From Nostoc desertorum CM1-VF14 (GTDB taxonomy: Bacteria > Cyanobacteriota > Cyanobacteriia > Cyanobacteriales > Nostocaceae): a stretch of DNA of 44,657 nt. Positions 8,677 to 16,785 of this stretch are shown here, in pieces. The notes beneath the pieces were generated by a model, which saw only the letters and a list, made by a program, of their open reading frames with translations, was not told the DNA's origin and made no database searches. The translations under genes and the position numbers were made by a program. Positions within the stretch are counted from its first letter, which is position 1; every line of letters begins with the position of its first letter. The stretch spans positions 1-44,657 of the forward strand of contig JAHHHR010000060.1 of the NCBI GenBank assembly GCA_019359245.1. Direction: 5' to 3'.

Positions 8677-9237
8677 TTAGGCATTCTGGGGAGTTGAAAT
8701 GTTAGTTTCTTCAGATGCTGGGCGAGGAAAATTGGGTAAATCAATGCCACTGTGACTAGCATTGCGAGTTTTGAGTGCTAAACGGTAACTCACACTTTGC
8801 AGTTCTGCTTGTAGTTGGCGATTTTCCCGTTGTAGCATTGCTACCTTTTCTCTCACTGGCGTCATCCGCTCCTCAAACTTCCGACGGTAAATTTGAGGCA
8901 ACTCTTGTACTACTTGCTCCAACATCCGAGTGCGATCGGTCAGTTCTTGGACTGACTGTCGCAATTGGTAAATTTCGGAGTCACGAGTTGTAATTTGCTC
9001 TTGGTAGAACGCCACCTGCTGCTCCACAGCTTGGAGTTGTTCTTGCAAAGCCTGTAACTGGCTCAGATCACGCTCAAGATCCGGCTGCTGGGGCATAAAA
9101 CTAGTGTTACCCTTTACCAGCCGGAAGAGTTCTTGAGATAGTTGTTGTACTAATTGGTCACGAAGTTGCAGTTCTTGTCGTAGCTGCGATACTTCCGTAG
9201 AGAGAATTTCAATATTGGGTGTATCAGATTGGCTCAC
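8677..9237 (-). CDS. Coiled-coil hypothetical protein
   Basis: A 186-residue soluble protein dominated by coiled coil from about residue 10 to 150: long Gln/Glu/Leu-rich heptad-like stretches such as VSQLRQELQLRDQLVQQLSQ and LQALQEQLQAVEQQVAFYQE. A disordered Ser/Pro/Asn tail follows (residues 160-186). There is no signal peptide, membrane segment or catalytic motif. I do not recognise a named family; a structural or scaffolding role is the plain inference. It lies downstream of rpsF on the same strand, about 200 bases away, with a repeat-rich spacer between. Confidence 0.75.
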   Translation of the reverse strand: MSQSDTPNIEILSTEVSQLRQELQLRDQLVQQLSQELFRLVKGNTSFMPQQPDLERDLSQLQALQEQLQAVEQQVAFYQEQITTRDSEIYQLRQSVQELTDRTRMLEQVVQELPQIYRRKFEERMTPVREKVAMLQRENRQLQAELQSVSYRLALKTRNASHSGIDLPNFPRPASEETNISTPQNA

Positions 9238-9369
9238 AGTAGCTTACAGCTCCCATTCAGAATCTTGTCCACTCTTAGGTATAACTGCGGGAGTACTACC
9301 TTTGGCAAGTATTTGTTAATTTAGCATTCCCAAGCAAGTCACGAAAAAAGAAAAAACAAAATTTTATTG

Positions 9370-9420
9370 AATGGGGAGTGGGGAATTGGGAATGGGGATT
9401 GGTATTTCCGCCTTGTTCTC
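9370..9420. repeat. STRR-type G-rich tandem repeat
   Basis: Runs of GGGGA/GGGAATT-like heptamers (GGGGAGTGGGGAATTGGG and onward) of the kind scattered between genes in heterocystous cyanobacteria. Similar stretches occur at 15387-15415, 16705-16738 and 18776-18820. Confidence 0.6.
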
Positions 9421-9435
9421 CCTATTCCCTATTCG

Positions 9436-9786
9436 CTAGACCGTTGCTGCCACTTTAGTGGGTTTTTCCTTTTCTTCTTTAGGGGGTTTTTCCTCTCCGA
9501 CTTCCTGCTTAACTGTCAAATACCGAATCACTTCTTCACTCAAGCGCATGGCGCGTTCAAAAGGTGCGATCGCAGTTGCAGGCGCAGTGTAATTTAACTG
9601 GATGTAGATGCCATCGCGGTGTTTTTTGATTTCATAAGCAAGACGACGCTTACCACGATTTTGAATTTGCATATCCTCAGCGCCCTGGTCGCGAAGCAGA
9701 TTCTGGTATTTTGTAACTGCTTGCTCTACCTGTTCCTCTCCCAGGTCAGGGCGGAGAATGTACATTGTTTCGTAACTTGTAGTCAT
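9436..9786 (-). CDS. rpsF: 30S ribosomal protein S6
   Basis: S6 binds 16S rRNA on the platform of the small subunit together with S18. The product, taken from MTTSYETMYILRPDL, is 116 residues. It has the family core YETMYILRPDLGEEQVEQAV, the GKRRLAYEIKKHRDGIYIQL segment near residue 45 and RYLTVKQ near 90. The Lys/Glu/Pro-rich tail is common in cyanobacterial S6. The frame is open further upstream, but AAGGAG lies ten bases before this ATG, which fixes the start. rpsR is not adjacent. Confidence 0.95.
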   Translation of the reverse strand: MTTSYETMYILRPDLGEEQVEQAVTKYQNLLRDQGAEDMQIQNRGKRRLAYEIKKHRDGIYIQLNYTAPATAIAPFERAMRLSEEVIRYLTVKQEVGEEKPPKEEKEKPTKVAATV

Positions 9787-10165
9787 ATTTTTCAGTCTCC
9801 TTATGGACAAAAATGGCTGCTGATATTAATTTATACCTGTTTTAGTTCAAAATGCCAGTATTAATCAACATCTGAAGCAACAAGGAACTATAATCTTACC
9901 AGTTTTCAATTTGAATCATTAGCCAAATCGCCAAAATTTGGATTTTTTGGATGTCCCTAACGAAAACTAAGTCGGGAGGCGACCCCGATATTTCTTTAGC
10001 AAGATTGCTCAAGCTATTAGCTTGTCCAAGGGGTATGTTTCCTTAAGGGCATCTATAGCGATCGCTTTCAGGCTCAAGGCTTAATCGGTTCGCTAAAAAG
10101 CTAACTGAGGATTGCTACTTGCTCACAGCAACAAAAAAGCAGATAAAAGGATATTCATCAAGGTT
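9787..10165. other. Divergent promoter region between rpsF and the FAH-family gene
   Basis: It should hold promoters for both genes. One HIP1 octamer lies near 10060. I see no convincing hairpin, RNA gene or operator. Confidence 0.4.
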
Positions 10166-10939
10166 ATGGCGCAGCGCTATGTGCGAATTCAAAATCAAGA
10201 AGGACAAATTTACTATGGGATACTACAATTATCCCTCAATGTGCAGGTGCTAGATGCCCCGCCCTGGTTACAAGGACAACCCACTGATTTAACTTTGACA
10301 CCAGAAAATTACCAAATTCTGGCTCCCTGCGCTCCTTCAAAAATTGTGGCGGTGGGTAAGAATTATGCAGACCATGCAGCCGAAATGGGAACTTCAGTAC
10401 CTTCTGAGCCACTAATTTTTCTCAAGCCACCTACGTCTATCATTCCATCTGAGAGGGAAATTAAGTATCCTCCACAGTCACAAAGAGTTGACTACGAAGG
10501 AGAGTTAGCGTTAGTGATTGGCGATTACGCCTTTGAATGTACACCAGAGGTAGCCCAAAGCAAAATTTGGGGCTACACCATCGCCAATGACGTAACAGCG
10601 CGAGATTTACAAAAACGGGATGGTCAATGGACGCGAGCTAAAGGTTTTGATACTTTCTGTCCCTTGGGGCCTTGGATCGTGCGCGAATTAAATCCAGGAG
10701 CGAGATTGCAGACTTTTGTGAATGACGACGCCAATCCAGTCCAATCTGCCTGTATAAATCAGATGGTGTTTTCCCCCGATGTTCTAGTTTCCTATATCAG
10801 TCAGATTATGACACTACTACCCGGTGATTTGGTGCTTACAGGTACGCCTGAAGGCGTGAGTCCATTGCATCCAGGCGATCGCGTCCGCGTCGAAATTGAA
10901 GGTATTGGTCGCCTGGAAAACACCGTAGCGACCCGTTAA
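10166..10939 (+). CDS. Fumarylacetoacetate hydrolase family protein
   Basis: A 257-residue enzyme of the FAH C-terminal domain family, which includes acylpyruvate hydrolases, oxaloacetate decarboxylases and 5-oxopent-3-ene-tricarboxylate decarboxylases. Visible family segments: VGKNYADHAAEMG, the metal-binding DYEGELALVIG (E-x-E type), GYTIANDVTARDLQ with KGFDTFCPLGPWIV, and PGDLVLTGTPEGVSPLHPGD near the C terminus. A frame extends 18 codons further upstream, but MAQRYVRIQN at 10166 with AAGG just ahead matches where the domain starts. The substrate cannot be assigned; FAHD1-like acylpyruvase or oxaloacetate decarboxylase activity is possible. Confidence 0.85.
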   Translation: MAQRYVRIQNQEGQIYYGILQLSLNVQVLDAPPWLQGQPTDLTLTPENYQILAPCAPSKIVAVGKNYADHAAEMGTSVPSEPLIFLKPPTSIIPSEREIKYPPQSQRVDYEGELALVIGDYAFECTPEVAQSKIWGYTIANDVTARDLQKRDGQWTRAKGFDTFCPLGPWIVRELNPGARLQTFVNDDANPVQSACINQMVFSPDVLVSYISQIMTLLPGDLVLTGTPEGVSPLHPGDRVRVEIEGIGRLENTVATR

Positions 10940-10942
10940 CTT

Positions 10943-11422
10943 CTAACGCACTTGCATATATACTGCATCGGAAATCGCCGGAATTTCCGCATAACGCCCG
11001 CTTACTGACTGGATGACTGAATATGCAACTGCTGCCACTATGCCTAAAAAGATGGTGTTAGCTACTGTTTCTATTGCAAAGCTAGTACCAGGAACCTGAC
11101 CTAAAACTTGCACCAGTATGGAACACAAAAATATAACTATGTCCAAAAGAATCGCCTGCATTGTGTTGAAACGAATGAAGTGACTGATTTTTTCGTTTCT
11201 CACCACTAATAGAAATAAGGCAAAGAACACAATTATTTGTCCAAATTGTCCTAAACTACCGTAAATTATTAGCACTGGTTGTAGTGGTACAAGCAGAACT
11301 CGTAGTGCTGGAAACTGATTTAACAAAAAGCTGCCAAAGACTAAACCATCAACTAGGGGTAGCAAATAAGGCAAGGAAGCAAAAATTCGATCTGAAACGG
11401 TTGTAGACCCACGCCAAGACAT
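10943..11422 (-). CDS. Tic20-like membrane protein
   Basis: A 159-residue protein with four hydrophobic segments (about residues 18-40, 50-65, 88-110 and 125-145). It has the layout and motifs of cyanobacterial homologs of chloroplast Tic20: SDRIFASLPYLLPLVDGLVF at the start and HFIRFNTMQAILLDIVIF in the middle. Tic20 is a channel component of the plastid inner-envelope translocon; the role in cyanobacteria is not established. The start at MSWRG is chosen because GGAG stands nine bases ahead, although the frame is open 27 codons further. It converges on the FAH-family gene with three bases between the stops. Confidence 0.8.
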   Translation of the reverse strand: MSWRGSTTVSDRIFASLPYLLPLVDGLVFGSFLLNQFPALRVLLVPLQPVLIIYGSLGQFGQIIVFFALFLLVVRNEKISHFIRFNTMQAILLDIVIFLCSILVQVLGQVPGTSFAIETVANTIFLGIVAAVAYSVIQSVSGRYAEIPAISDAVYMQVR

Positions 11423-11503
11423 TATGCGTTCTCCTGTGGTTAAATTTCTATAGTTACTTGAGCTTAGGATAACGCAGTTACTTGGTCTTGCTGGCAAATT
11501 CAA

Positions 11504-11701
11504 CTATTCTATATAGGCGATGCGAAAACCCATCACACACTCATACTGGTCTGGCTGCTGTTGAGTAAGTTTGTGAATGGCTTGACCACAACGCAGTTTA
11601 CCCGCACGCCAACGGGGTTGACCGCTCCTGTCAGCGAGTAAACAAGACTGGCAAACTTGCTCAGGGGCAAGGATTTGCTCGTCCATTAAAATGACTAGCA
11701 T
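11504..11701 (-). CDS. Small Cys-containing hypothetical protein
   Basis: A 65-residue protein starting MLVILMDEQILAPEQVC. It has a CQSC pair near residue 16 and two later cysteines (RCGQA and ECVMG), which could bind a metal. The start at 11701 has AGGAGGG five bases before it, a strong ribosome-binding site, and is preferred over an upstream ATG at 11773. It lies directly upstream of the Tic20-like gene on the same strand (about 80 bases), so they may be co-transcribed. I do not recognise the family. Confidence 0.6.
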   Translation of the reverse strand: MLVILMDEQILAPEQVCQSCLLADRSGQPRWRAGKLRCGQAIHKLTQQQPDQYECVMGFRIAYIE

Positions 11702-12297
11702 CGAATCCCTCCTGTAAATCCTCATTGTTACCCACATTTCACTCAGGTGAGGATACGCTTTGTAGCGGTTCAAACGCTTCAGGTAGGTTGGATGCGCGTT
11801 GCGCGGTTAAGTGTTGTGATTTGCAATAGCGCTTTGCGCCCGTCGTAGGCGATCGCAGGGGACACTTAAGAGCCACATCTACCTCTTTGTAGCAAAATGT
11901 GGGCAATGACAATTTTTATGAAATTGTCAAGTGAATCTTAATATATTGTATGTTGTGTCTATTGCAAATGGACATTTCAGTAAAAAATAATACAAAAATA
12001 TTTGCAATCAGTTGAGCATACACAGCCAAGGATATTCGTTGCATCCCTGTTAAATTAGCACTGGAGAGTGTCAAAATTAATATTTAGGAAACAGCAAAAC
12101 CTTGACGCACAAGGAACACGGCGATTCATTAGAATTCCCTTGACGTAACTAGTTAAAGTGCCAGAAGTAAGGTAAGTAAAACTTAGTTAACTAGATAGCC
12201 ATTTAAGGGATGCATTTACAAAATACTGGGGTAAACTTGCAAACAAGGTAATTACACAATATAACTGGGCGGCTCGTCGGTCTGGGCATCATTCACA
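11702..12297. other. Gene-free region upstream of the 1028-residue protein
   Basis: Contains a GC-rich patch at about 11785-11870 (GGATGCGCGTTGCGCGG, GCGCTTTGCGCCCGTC, and a HIP1 site) that looks like an interspersed repeat remnant, then AT-rich sequence. No gene or clear operator is visible. Confidence 0.45.
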
Positions 12298-15200
12298 ATG
12301 GAACACTGGCAATTTCTGATACAGAAACAAGGCGCTCGCTCGTGGCATATCCTAGAATCGCCAAATTTTGAAATTTTGGAAGGGCAGTATAGAGTCTTGG
12401 CTCGTTCAAACCTTCGTAATACACACGTGGAAGTGCGGGTAATTCACTCTTCAACCCAGGAAGTTCAACCAAAGCGGCGAATTTTCAAGCGATCGCGTCG
12501 TACTAATTCAGAAGGCTTAATGGCGGTAATTCCCTTTACCTACTTCGATCCGGGAGTTTGGGAGTTGCGTTGTACTGGCGATTTGATGTCGGATTTACTC
12601 GGTAAATCTTGGGAATACAGTGTTCAAGTTCAAGTATTGTGCCAGAAAGCAGAGGAAAATGTAGAATCAAATTCGCCTGATCACCTAGATACTGTTTCTG
12701 AAAACTTGGATACTGCCCCAGTTGAATCCGCAATTACCTTCGATAAAGCCAGCGCTACAAAATTGGTAATTACTACAGACAGCAACCCCGCTAGCATTGT
12801 TGTCCCAGATGAAGGGAGCTTGGATAATGCCCCAGTTGAACCCGCAATTACCTTCGATAAAGCCAGCGCTACAGAATTGGTAATTACTACAGACAGCAAC
12901 CCCGCTAGCATTGTTGTCCCAGATGAAGGGAGCTTGGATAATGCCCCAGTTGAACCCGCAATTACCTTCGATAAAGCCAGCGCTACAGAATTGGTAATTA
13001 CTACAGACAGCAACCCCGTTAGCATTGTTGTCCCAGATGAAGAGAGCTTGGATAATGCCCCAGTTGAACCCGCAATTACCTTCGATAAAGCTAGCGCTAC
13101 AGAATTAGTAATTGCTACAGACAACAACTTTATTACCGTTGTCCCAGATGAAGCAGAGGAAGAAATCGATGAGCCTGTTAGTCCTGTATGGCTTAAAGGT
13201 GATACGGCAGAGCAGATTTTACAAAATTTAATAGATTTAGCTTTACCCGATTCTGAAGCCTTACTCAATGATGAAAAGGTTACAGATTCTCCAGCAACAC
13301 AACCAGCGCCTCCATTACTGCTAACTTTAGGTCAGGATAGTTACATTGCTCGTTGGGGACAACCTCTTACAATTAATGGGCACATAGAACTCAAAGATAA
13401 GACAAATCAAGATCAGGCTGAAACATTATTCCCCAGAAGCCTGCGCGCCCTTGAACTAGGAATTGAACTGCGATCGCCCTTAGAATCGAAAATTTTAACC
13501 CAGGTACGGCAACCCTTACCAGATCAGGAGTTGCCTTTTACCATCAATACCTCAATTGATATTCCTGCTGACTGTGAATCCAAATTAATTTTAGCAGATA
13601 TCAGTTTGTATGGTCGATTCGACGATGTTGGTGAAGTCATCCGGTTAGCCAGCCAGTCTTTCACTATTACAGCAGACATAACAGAATTACTGGCAATTAC
13701 AGCCGCAGCAAAACCTAGTACATCTTTAAATGATTCCATAGCACCATCGAATTCGTCTGTTGCTTTGACGGAGCCAGAGACGGCTGTGAGGATCGATTTA
13801 AAACTATTCAATCTGGTCAAGATTCCAAAAACATACCAGCCTCAAATACTCAATCCATCCCCAAATACACCCCTACCACCGCAAATTAACTTACAAGTTC
13901 TGCGAGAAGCCACCCTGCGGACATCTAACTTAACGAATTTAGGCACTTCGCCTCAATTGCCGAAACTACCCCCTATTCAAACCAATGGCAACACTCTCAC
14001 AGATGTTATTGCAGAACCCCCTAAAGAGGAGGAATTTCTGGAAAATGGTGCTACTACTATAGCTGCCATCAACTTGGAGCAGTTGGTCATCAGGCAACGT
14101 CGAATGCCAATAGTGGAGACTACTTTTCCATACTTGAGACGGCTACAAGCTTTGCCAGGTAATACACAAGAAGTAAAAAACAATGTCCCTTCAGATGGGT
14201 TGGAAGTTCAAGCGGCTGAAAACTTCCCACAGTTGGACACAACAGTAGCTGAAGATGAAAATACACTTGAAGTAGAAGCCCAGCCAAATGCACAATTCCA
14301 GGAAGAATCTGTTAGTGAGGTAGAAGCCCAGCTAAATGCACAATTCCAAGAAGCATCTGTTGCTGAGGTAGAAACCCAGCTAAATGCACAATTTCAGGAA
14401 GCATCTGTTGCTGAGGTAGAAGCCCAGCTAAATGCACAATTTCAGGAAGAATCTGTTGCTGAGGTAGAAATCCAGCCAAATGCACAATTAATTACAACAG
14501 GTAATCTTTACTCATCTCCCTTGCTCAGGAAGTGGATGCAGAGCCAAGGATACTCTTTGCCTGAATCCATCAATGATCTGCAACGTCAAGATTACAATAG
14601 CTACGTTCAAGCCCAGGATACACAGCTTTCTCTTAGTGCTGAAACTCCCAATGTTGATGTAATGCCGTTAAGCGTGGATGCTGATACAGAGACATGGGAA
14701 GAAGTTCAAGAGCCGATTTTTGATCTTGAGAGTTTTGCGGAAGATGCAGACACAGCAAAGGAAGCTGATCTAGAAATAGGGGAAGATACGGAAGTAGAAA
14801 AAGTATCCGAACCAACGCTATCAATGGTGGTCACACAAATACCGCCTCCCCCTCCTCCGATAAAAATGAATATAGCGTCAGCTTGGTTGGCGCAAGAAAT
14901 CGTTGTAGATGATACATATGAACTGGAAGCCGATAGGACGAAGGATTACTCTCTTGAAGAAGAGAAGCAATTACTGTTAGGTTCATCCTCTTCACCATTT
15001 ATAACTACGGCAGCTATTGAGCCTTTGCCAATTCCACAACTGTATCTACCAGACGGCGAGCTAATCGCCGGCAAGTTCATCATAGTGCGCGTAGTACTGC
15101 CTGAAGTACCTCCCCAAGTTGTTGTCAAGTTATGGGTTGAAGATTATCAAACTCGTTGGTTACTAGAGGGGCCCCATTTACTGACAAATTTGCTACCTAA

Positions 15201-15384
15201 CGCTTTGGGAGGATTGGAAGTGATGACCCAATTAAACATTCCCTTTGGCTGTTTGGAAATTCGCTTGGAAGCGATCGCACTTGATCTGACAACCCAACAG
15301 GAGAGTCATAAAGTCACAATAGTAAGGACTGTGGTTCCTCCAGACTTGCCAAGCTTGCAACTAGATGAGCTACTGGGTATGTAA
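12298..15384 (+). CDS. Large hypothetical protein with two tandem-repeat arrays
   Basis: A 1028-residue acidic protein with no signal peptide or obvious membrane segment. The N-terminal ~120 residues (MEHWQFLIQKQG..., VWELRCTGDLM...SWEYSVQVQVL) look like a beta-sandwich. Residues about 139-286 are four 38-residue repeats around NAPVEPAITFDKASATELVI. A second globular region near 340-460 (ARWGQPLTINGHIELKD, IRLASQSFTI) again looks Ig-like. Residues about 658-731 hold five 16-residue repeats of type EVEAQLNAQFQEASVA. A proline run (IPPPPPPIK) precedes a C-terminal beta-rich domain (about 905-1025, LYLPDGELIAGKFIIVRVVL...VVKLWVEDYQTRWLLEGP). This layout suggests Ig-like modules joined by variable linkers. 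I do not recognise a function. A ribosome-binding site is not obvious. Confidence 0.85.
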   Translation: MEHWQFLIQKQGARSWHILESPNFEILEGQYRVLARSNLRNTHVEVRVIHSSTQEVQPKRRIFKRSRRTNSEGLMAVIPFTYFDPGVWELRCTGDLMSDLLGKSWEYSVQVQVLCQKAEENVESNSPDHLDTVSENLDTAPVESAITFDKASATKLVITTDSNPASIVVPDEGSLDNAPVEPAITFDKASATELVITTDSNPASIVVPDEGSLDNAPVEPAITFDKASATELVITTDSNPVSIVVPDEESLDNAPVEPAITFDKASATELVIATDNNFITVVPDEAEEEIDEPVSPVWLKGDTAEQILQNLIDLALPDSEALLNDEKVTDSPATQPAPPLLLTLGQDSYIARWGQPLTINGHIELKDKTNQDQAETLFPRSLRALELGIELRSPLESKILTQVRQPLPDQELPFTINTSIDIPADCESKLILADISLYGRFDDVGEVIRLASQSFTITADITELLAITAAAKPSTSLNDSIAPSNSSVALTEPETAVRIDLKLFNLVKIPKTYQPQILNPSPNTPLPPQINLQVLREATLRTSNLTNLGTSPQLPKLPPIQTNGNTLTDVIAEPPKEEEFLENGATTIAAINLEQLVIRQRRMPIVETTFPYLRRLQALPGNTQEVKNNVPSDGLEVQAAENFPQLDTTVAEDENTLEVEAQPNAQFQEESVSEVEAQLNAQFQEASVAEVETQLNAQFQEASVAEVEAQLNAQFQEESVAEVEIQPNAQLITTGNLYSSPLLRKWMQSQGYSLPESINDLQRQDYNSYVQAQDTQLSLSAETPNVDVMPLSVDADTETWEEVQEPIFDLESFAEDADTAKEADLEIGEDTEVEKVSEPTLSMVVTQIPPPPPPIKMNIASAWLAQEIVVDDTYELEADRTKDYSLEEEKQLLLGSSSSPFITTAAIEPLPIPQLYLPDGELIAGKFIIVRVVLPEVPPQVVVKLWVEDYQTRWLLEGPHLLTNLLPNALGGLEVMTQLNIPFGCLEIRLEAIALDLTTQQESHKVTIVRTVVPPDLPSLQLDELLGM
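12712..13155 (+). repeat. Four 114-bp in-frame tandem repeats
   Basis: Units start at 12712, 12826, 12940 and 13054, an exact period of 114 bases (38 codons). Units two and three differ at only two of 114 positions as far as I can read, including GCTAGC against GTTAGC. The fourth diverges at its end. Such identity at synonymous sites points to recent expansion. Confidence 0.9.
14269..14490 (+). repeat. Five 48-bp in-frame tandem repeats
   Basis: Units start at 14269, 14317, 14365, 14413 and 14461 with an exact 48-base period (16 codons: EVEAQLNAQFQEASVA and variants). The last unit is partial. Variation is mostly one to four bases per unit. It lies in the same gene as the 114-bp array. Confidence 0.9.
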
Positions 15385-15545
15385 TTCAGGGAATTGGGAA
15401 TTGGAAATTGGGGAGAATAACATTACCTCTTTCCCCAATCTCCCAAGATGGGCTGTGTTAAAAATCTTTAGAATTTCAAAAATCTTGGCAGAATTTGCAG
15501 TAAGCTCATTTTGAATTGTAGTGTTATTTAACAGGAACTTTTACT

Positions 15546-15656
15546 ATGGCAGCTTCCTTTATACCTTCTATCTTAGTTCCGCTCGTTGGTTTGGTTTTCC
15601 CAGCTGTGACCTTCGCGTTTTTCTTTTTATACATTGAAAGAGACGATATTGGTTAA
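15546..15656 (+). CDS. psaI: Photosystem I subunit VIII
   Basis: A 36-residue single-helix protein: MAASFIPSILVPLVGLVFPA, then VTFAFFFLYIERDDIG. The VPLVGLVFPA segment and the LYIE end are characteristic of PsaI in cyanobacteria and plastids, a thylakoid subunit that stabilises the PsaL region of photosystem I. AGGAA stands about nine bases before the ATG. It is transcribed toward the psbJ end of the psbEFLJ operon, with a terminator between. Confidence 0.92.
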   Translation: MAASFIPSILVPLVGLVFPAVTFAFFFLYIERDDIG

Positions 15657-15796
15657 TGTCGTCATGAGTCATTAGGAGCCACTGCGTTAGGGGGATTCCC
15701 CTATTGAGTCAAGTGGCGTTCATTAGTCAAGTTTTCGGACAAGCAAGTGCTATTAATTATGTCGGATATGTTCCTAGACTATTGACCAAAATTAAT

Positions 15797-15829
15797 ACCG
15801 CCTATCTCATAGAGACAGGCGGTTTTTTT
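15797..15829. terminator. Strong hairpin with T-run after psaI
   Basis: ACCGCCTATCTC at 15797-15808 and GAGACAGGCGGT at 15812-15823 form a 12-base stem with one mismatch and a loop of three, followed by TTTTTTT. It is a textbook intrinsic terminator for plus-strand transcription from psaI. Confidence 0.9.
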
Positions 15830-15895
15830 AACGTTGATTTCTCAACAAATGCTAGAAAATTCTAACTTATAGTGTTCGGTTCAAACTAACTCATG

Positions 15896-16015
15896 TTAAA
15901 TCGAAGAACCGAGTCCGGCGTAGGCACCATAAAAGAAAATGCCCAAGACTGTAATTATACCTAAACCTGCGATCGTAGCGACGACCCACAGGGGAATTCT
16001 CCCACTTCCAGACAC
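15896..16015 (-). CDS. psbJ: Photosystem II protein J
   Basis: Thirty-nine codons starting with [23 protein letters not shown], then [19 protein letters not shown]. The RIPLWVV start, single helix and [11 protein letters not shown] end identify PsbJ, a thylakoid subunit near cytochrome b559 that affects electron flow at the QA/QB side. GGGAGGAG sits about seven bases before the GTG, which makes the non-ATG start credible; no in-frame ATG would give a proper PsbJ. It is the last gene of psbE-psbF-psbL-psbJ, 70 bases after psbL. Confidence 0.92.
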
Positions 16016-16085
16016 AGCTTCTCTCCTCCCTTAACAACTAATCAACACAGGTTCAATAAACAAAGATTAACAACAGGACTTCTAC

Positions 16086-16208
16086 TTAGTTGAAGAAGTA
16101 ACTGGAAAACAGAATCCCCAGAACGAAAACTAGTAGTAGTCCCAGGTATAGCGAAGTCCGGTTTAGTTCAACCGGTTGATTATTGGGATTAGGCGATCTT
16201 TCTACCAT
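16086..16208 (-). CDS. psbL: Photosystem II protein L
   Basis: A 40-residue protein beginning MVERSPNPNNQPVELNRTSL and ending YLGLLLVFVLGILFSSYFFN. PsbL is a one-helix subunit at the photosystem II dimer interface, needed for QA function and dimer stability. The N-P-N-x-Q-P-V-E-L-N-R-T-S-L-Y block is nearly invariant in the family. The frame is open further upstream, but that part lies inside psbF in another frame, and GGAG stands five bases before this ATG. Eight bases separate it from psbF. Confidence 0.95.
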   Translation of the reverse strand: MVERSPNPNNQPVELNRTSLYLGLLLVFVLGILFSSYFFN

Positions 16209-16216
16209 AATTGCTC

Positions 16217-16354
16217 CTAACGTTGAATAAATTGCATTGCGGCGATCGCGCCTAAAAAGAATACAGTTGGTACACCTAAGGTGTGAACTGCCAGCCATCT
16301 AACGGTAAAAATTGGATAGGTAACTGGTTGATTGATGTTATTGCCGCTAGTCAT
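16217..16354 (-). CDS. psbF: Cytochrome b559 subunit beta
   Basis: A 45-residue product: MTSGNNINQPVTYPIFTVRW, LAVHTLGVPTVFFLGAIAAM and QFIQR. The single helix carries His24, which with the histidine of PsbE binds the cytochrome b559 haem in photosystem II. The YPIFTVRWLAVH motif is diagnostic. It follows psbE by nine bases and precedes psbL by eight, the usual compact operon. Confidence 0.95.
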   Translation of the reverse strand: MTSGNNINQPVTYPIFTVRWLAVHTLGVPTVFFLGAIAAMQFIQR

Positions 16355-16363
16355 GATCTAAAA

Positions 16364-16612
16364 CTACTTTCCAATAAATTGTTCAACTTGTTTTTTAGCT
16401 TCAAAACGGTTCTTCACAATGGGCACTTCTTGCCGTGCTGGTGTGAAATACTCGTTAGGGCGGGGTGTACCAAAAGCATCATAAGCCAGTCCGGTGCTGA
16501 CAAATAGCCAACCGGCAATAAATAATGCCGGAATGGTGATGCTGTGAATTACCCAGTAACGAACGCTAGTAATAATGTCCGAAAACGGACGTTCTCCAGT
16601 GGTACCTGACAT
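16364..16612 (-). CDS. psbE: Cytochrome b559 subunit alpha
   Basis: An 82-residue thylakoid protein with one transmembrane helix (about residues 18-42). The haem-ligand His23 lies in YWVIHSITIPALF. The lumenal part holds TGLAYDAFGTPRPNEYF and a C-terminal Lys/Glu-rich tail. Together with PsbF it forms cytochrome b559, required for photosystem II assembly and photoprotection. It is the first gene of psbE-psbF-psbL-psbJ; the promoter should lie in 16613-16785. Confidence 0.96.
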   Translation of the reverse strand: MSGTTGERPFSDIITSVRYWVIHSITIPALFIAGWLFVSTGLAYDAFGTPRPNEYFTPARQEVPIVKNRFEAKKQVEQFIGK

Positions 16613-16785
16613 TTAGATCCCTACCTTATACATAGAGTGTTATTGAGTTTATTATCCTACAAAGTTAAGAAAGAGTTACAAGTTGCAAAGTTCTTCTCAG
16701 AAATTAGGTAGTAGGGATTGGGCATGGGGCATTGGGAAAACTCTTACCTAGTCCCTAGTCCCCAGTCCCCAGCCTCCAGTACCCA

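Noticed and set aside
12712..13155. Possible CRISPR-like array
   Set aside because: The repeats are contiguous, in frame and without spacers; they encode protein.
12681..13268. 195-codon antisense open frame inside the large repeat protein
   Set aside because: It stays open only because the 114-bp repeat lacks stops on that frame; the sense frame has the coding signal.
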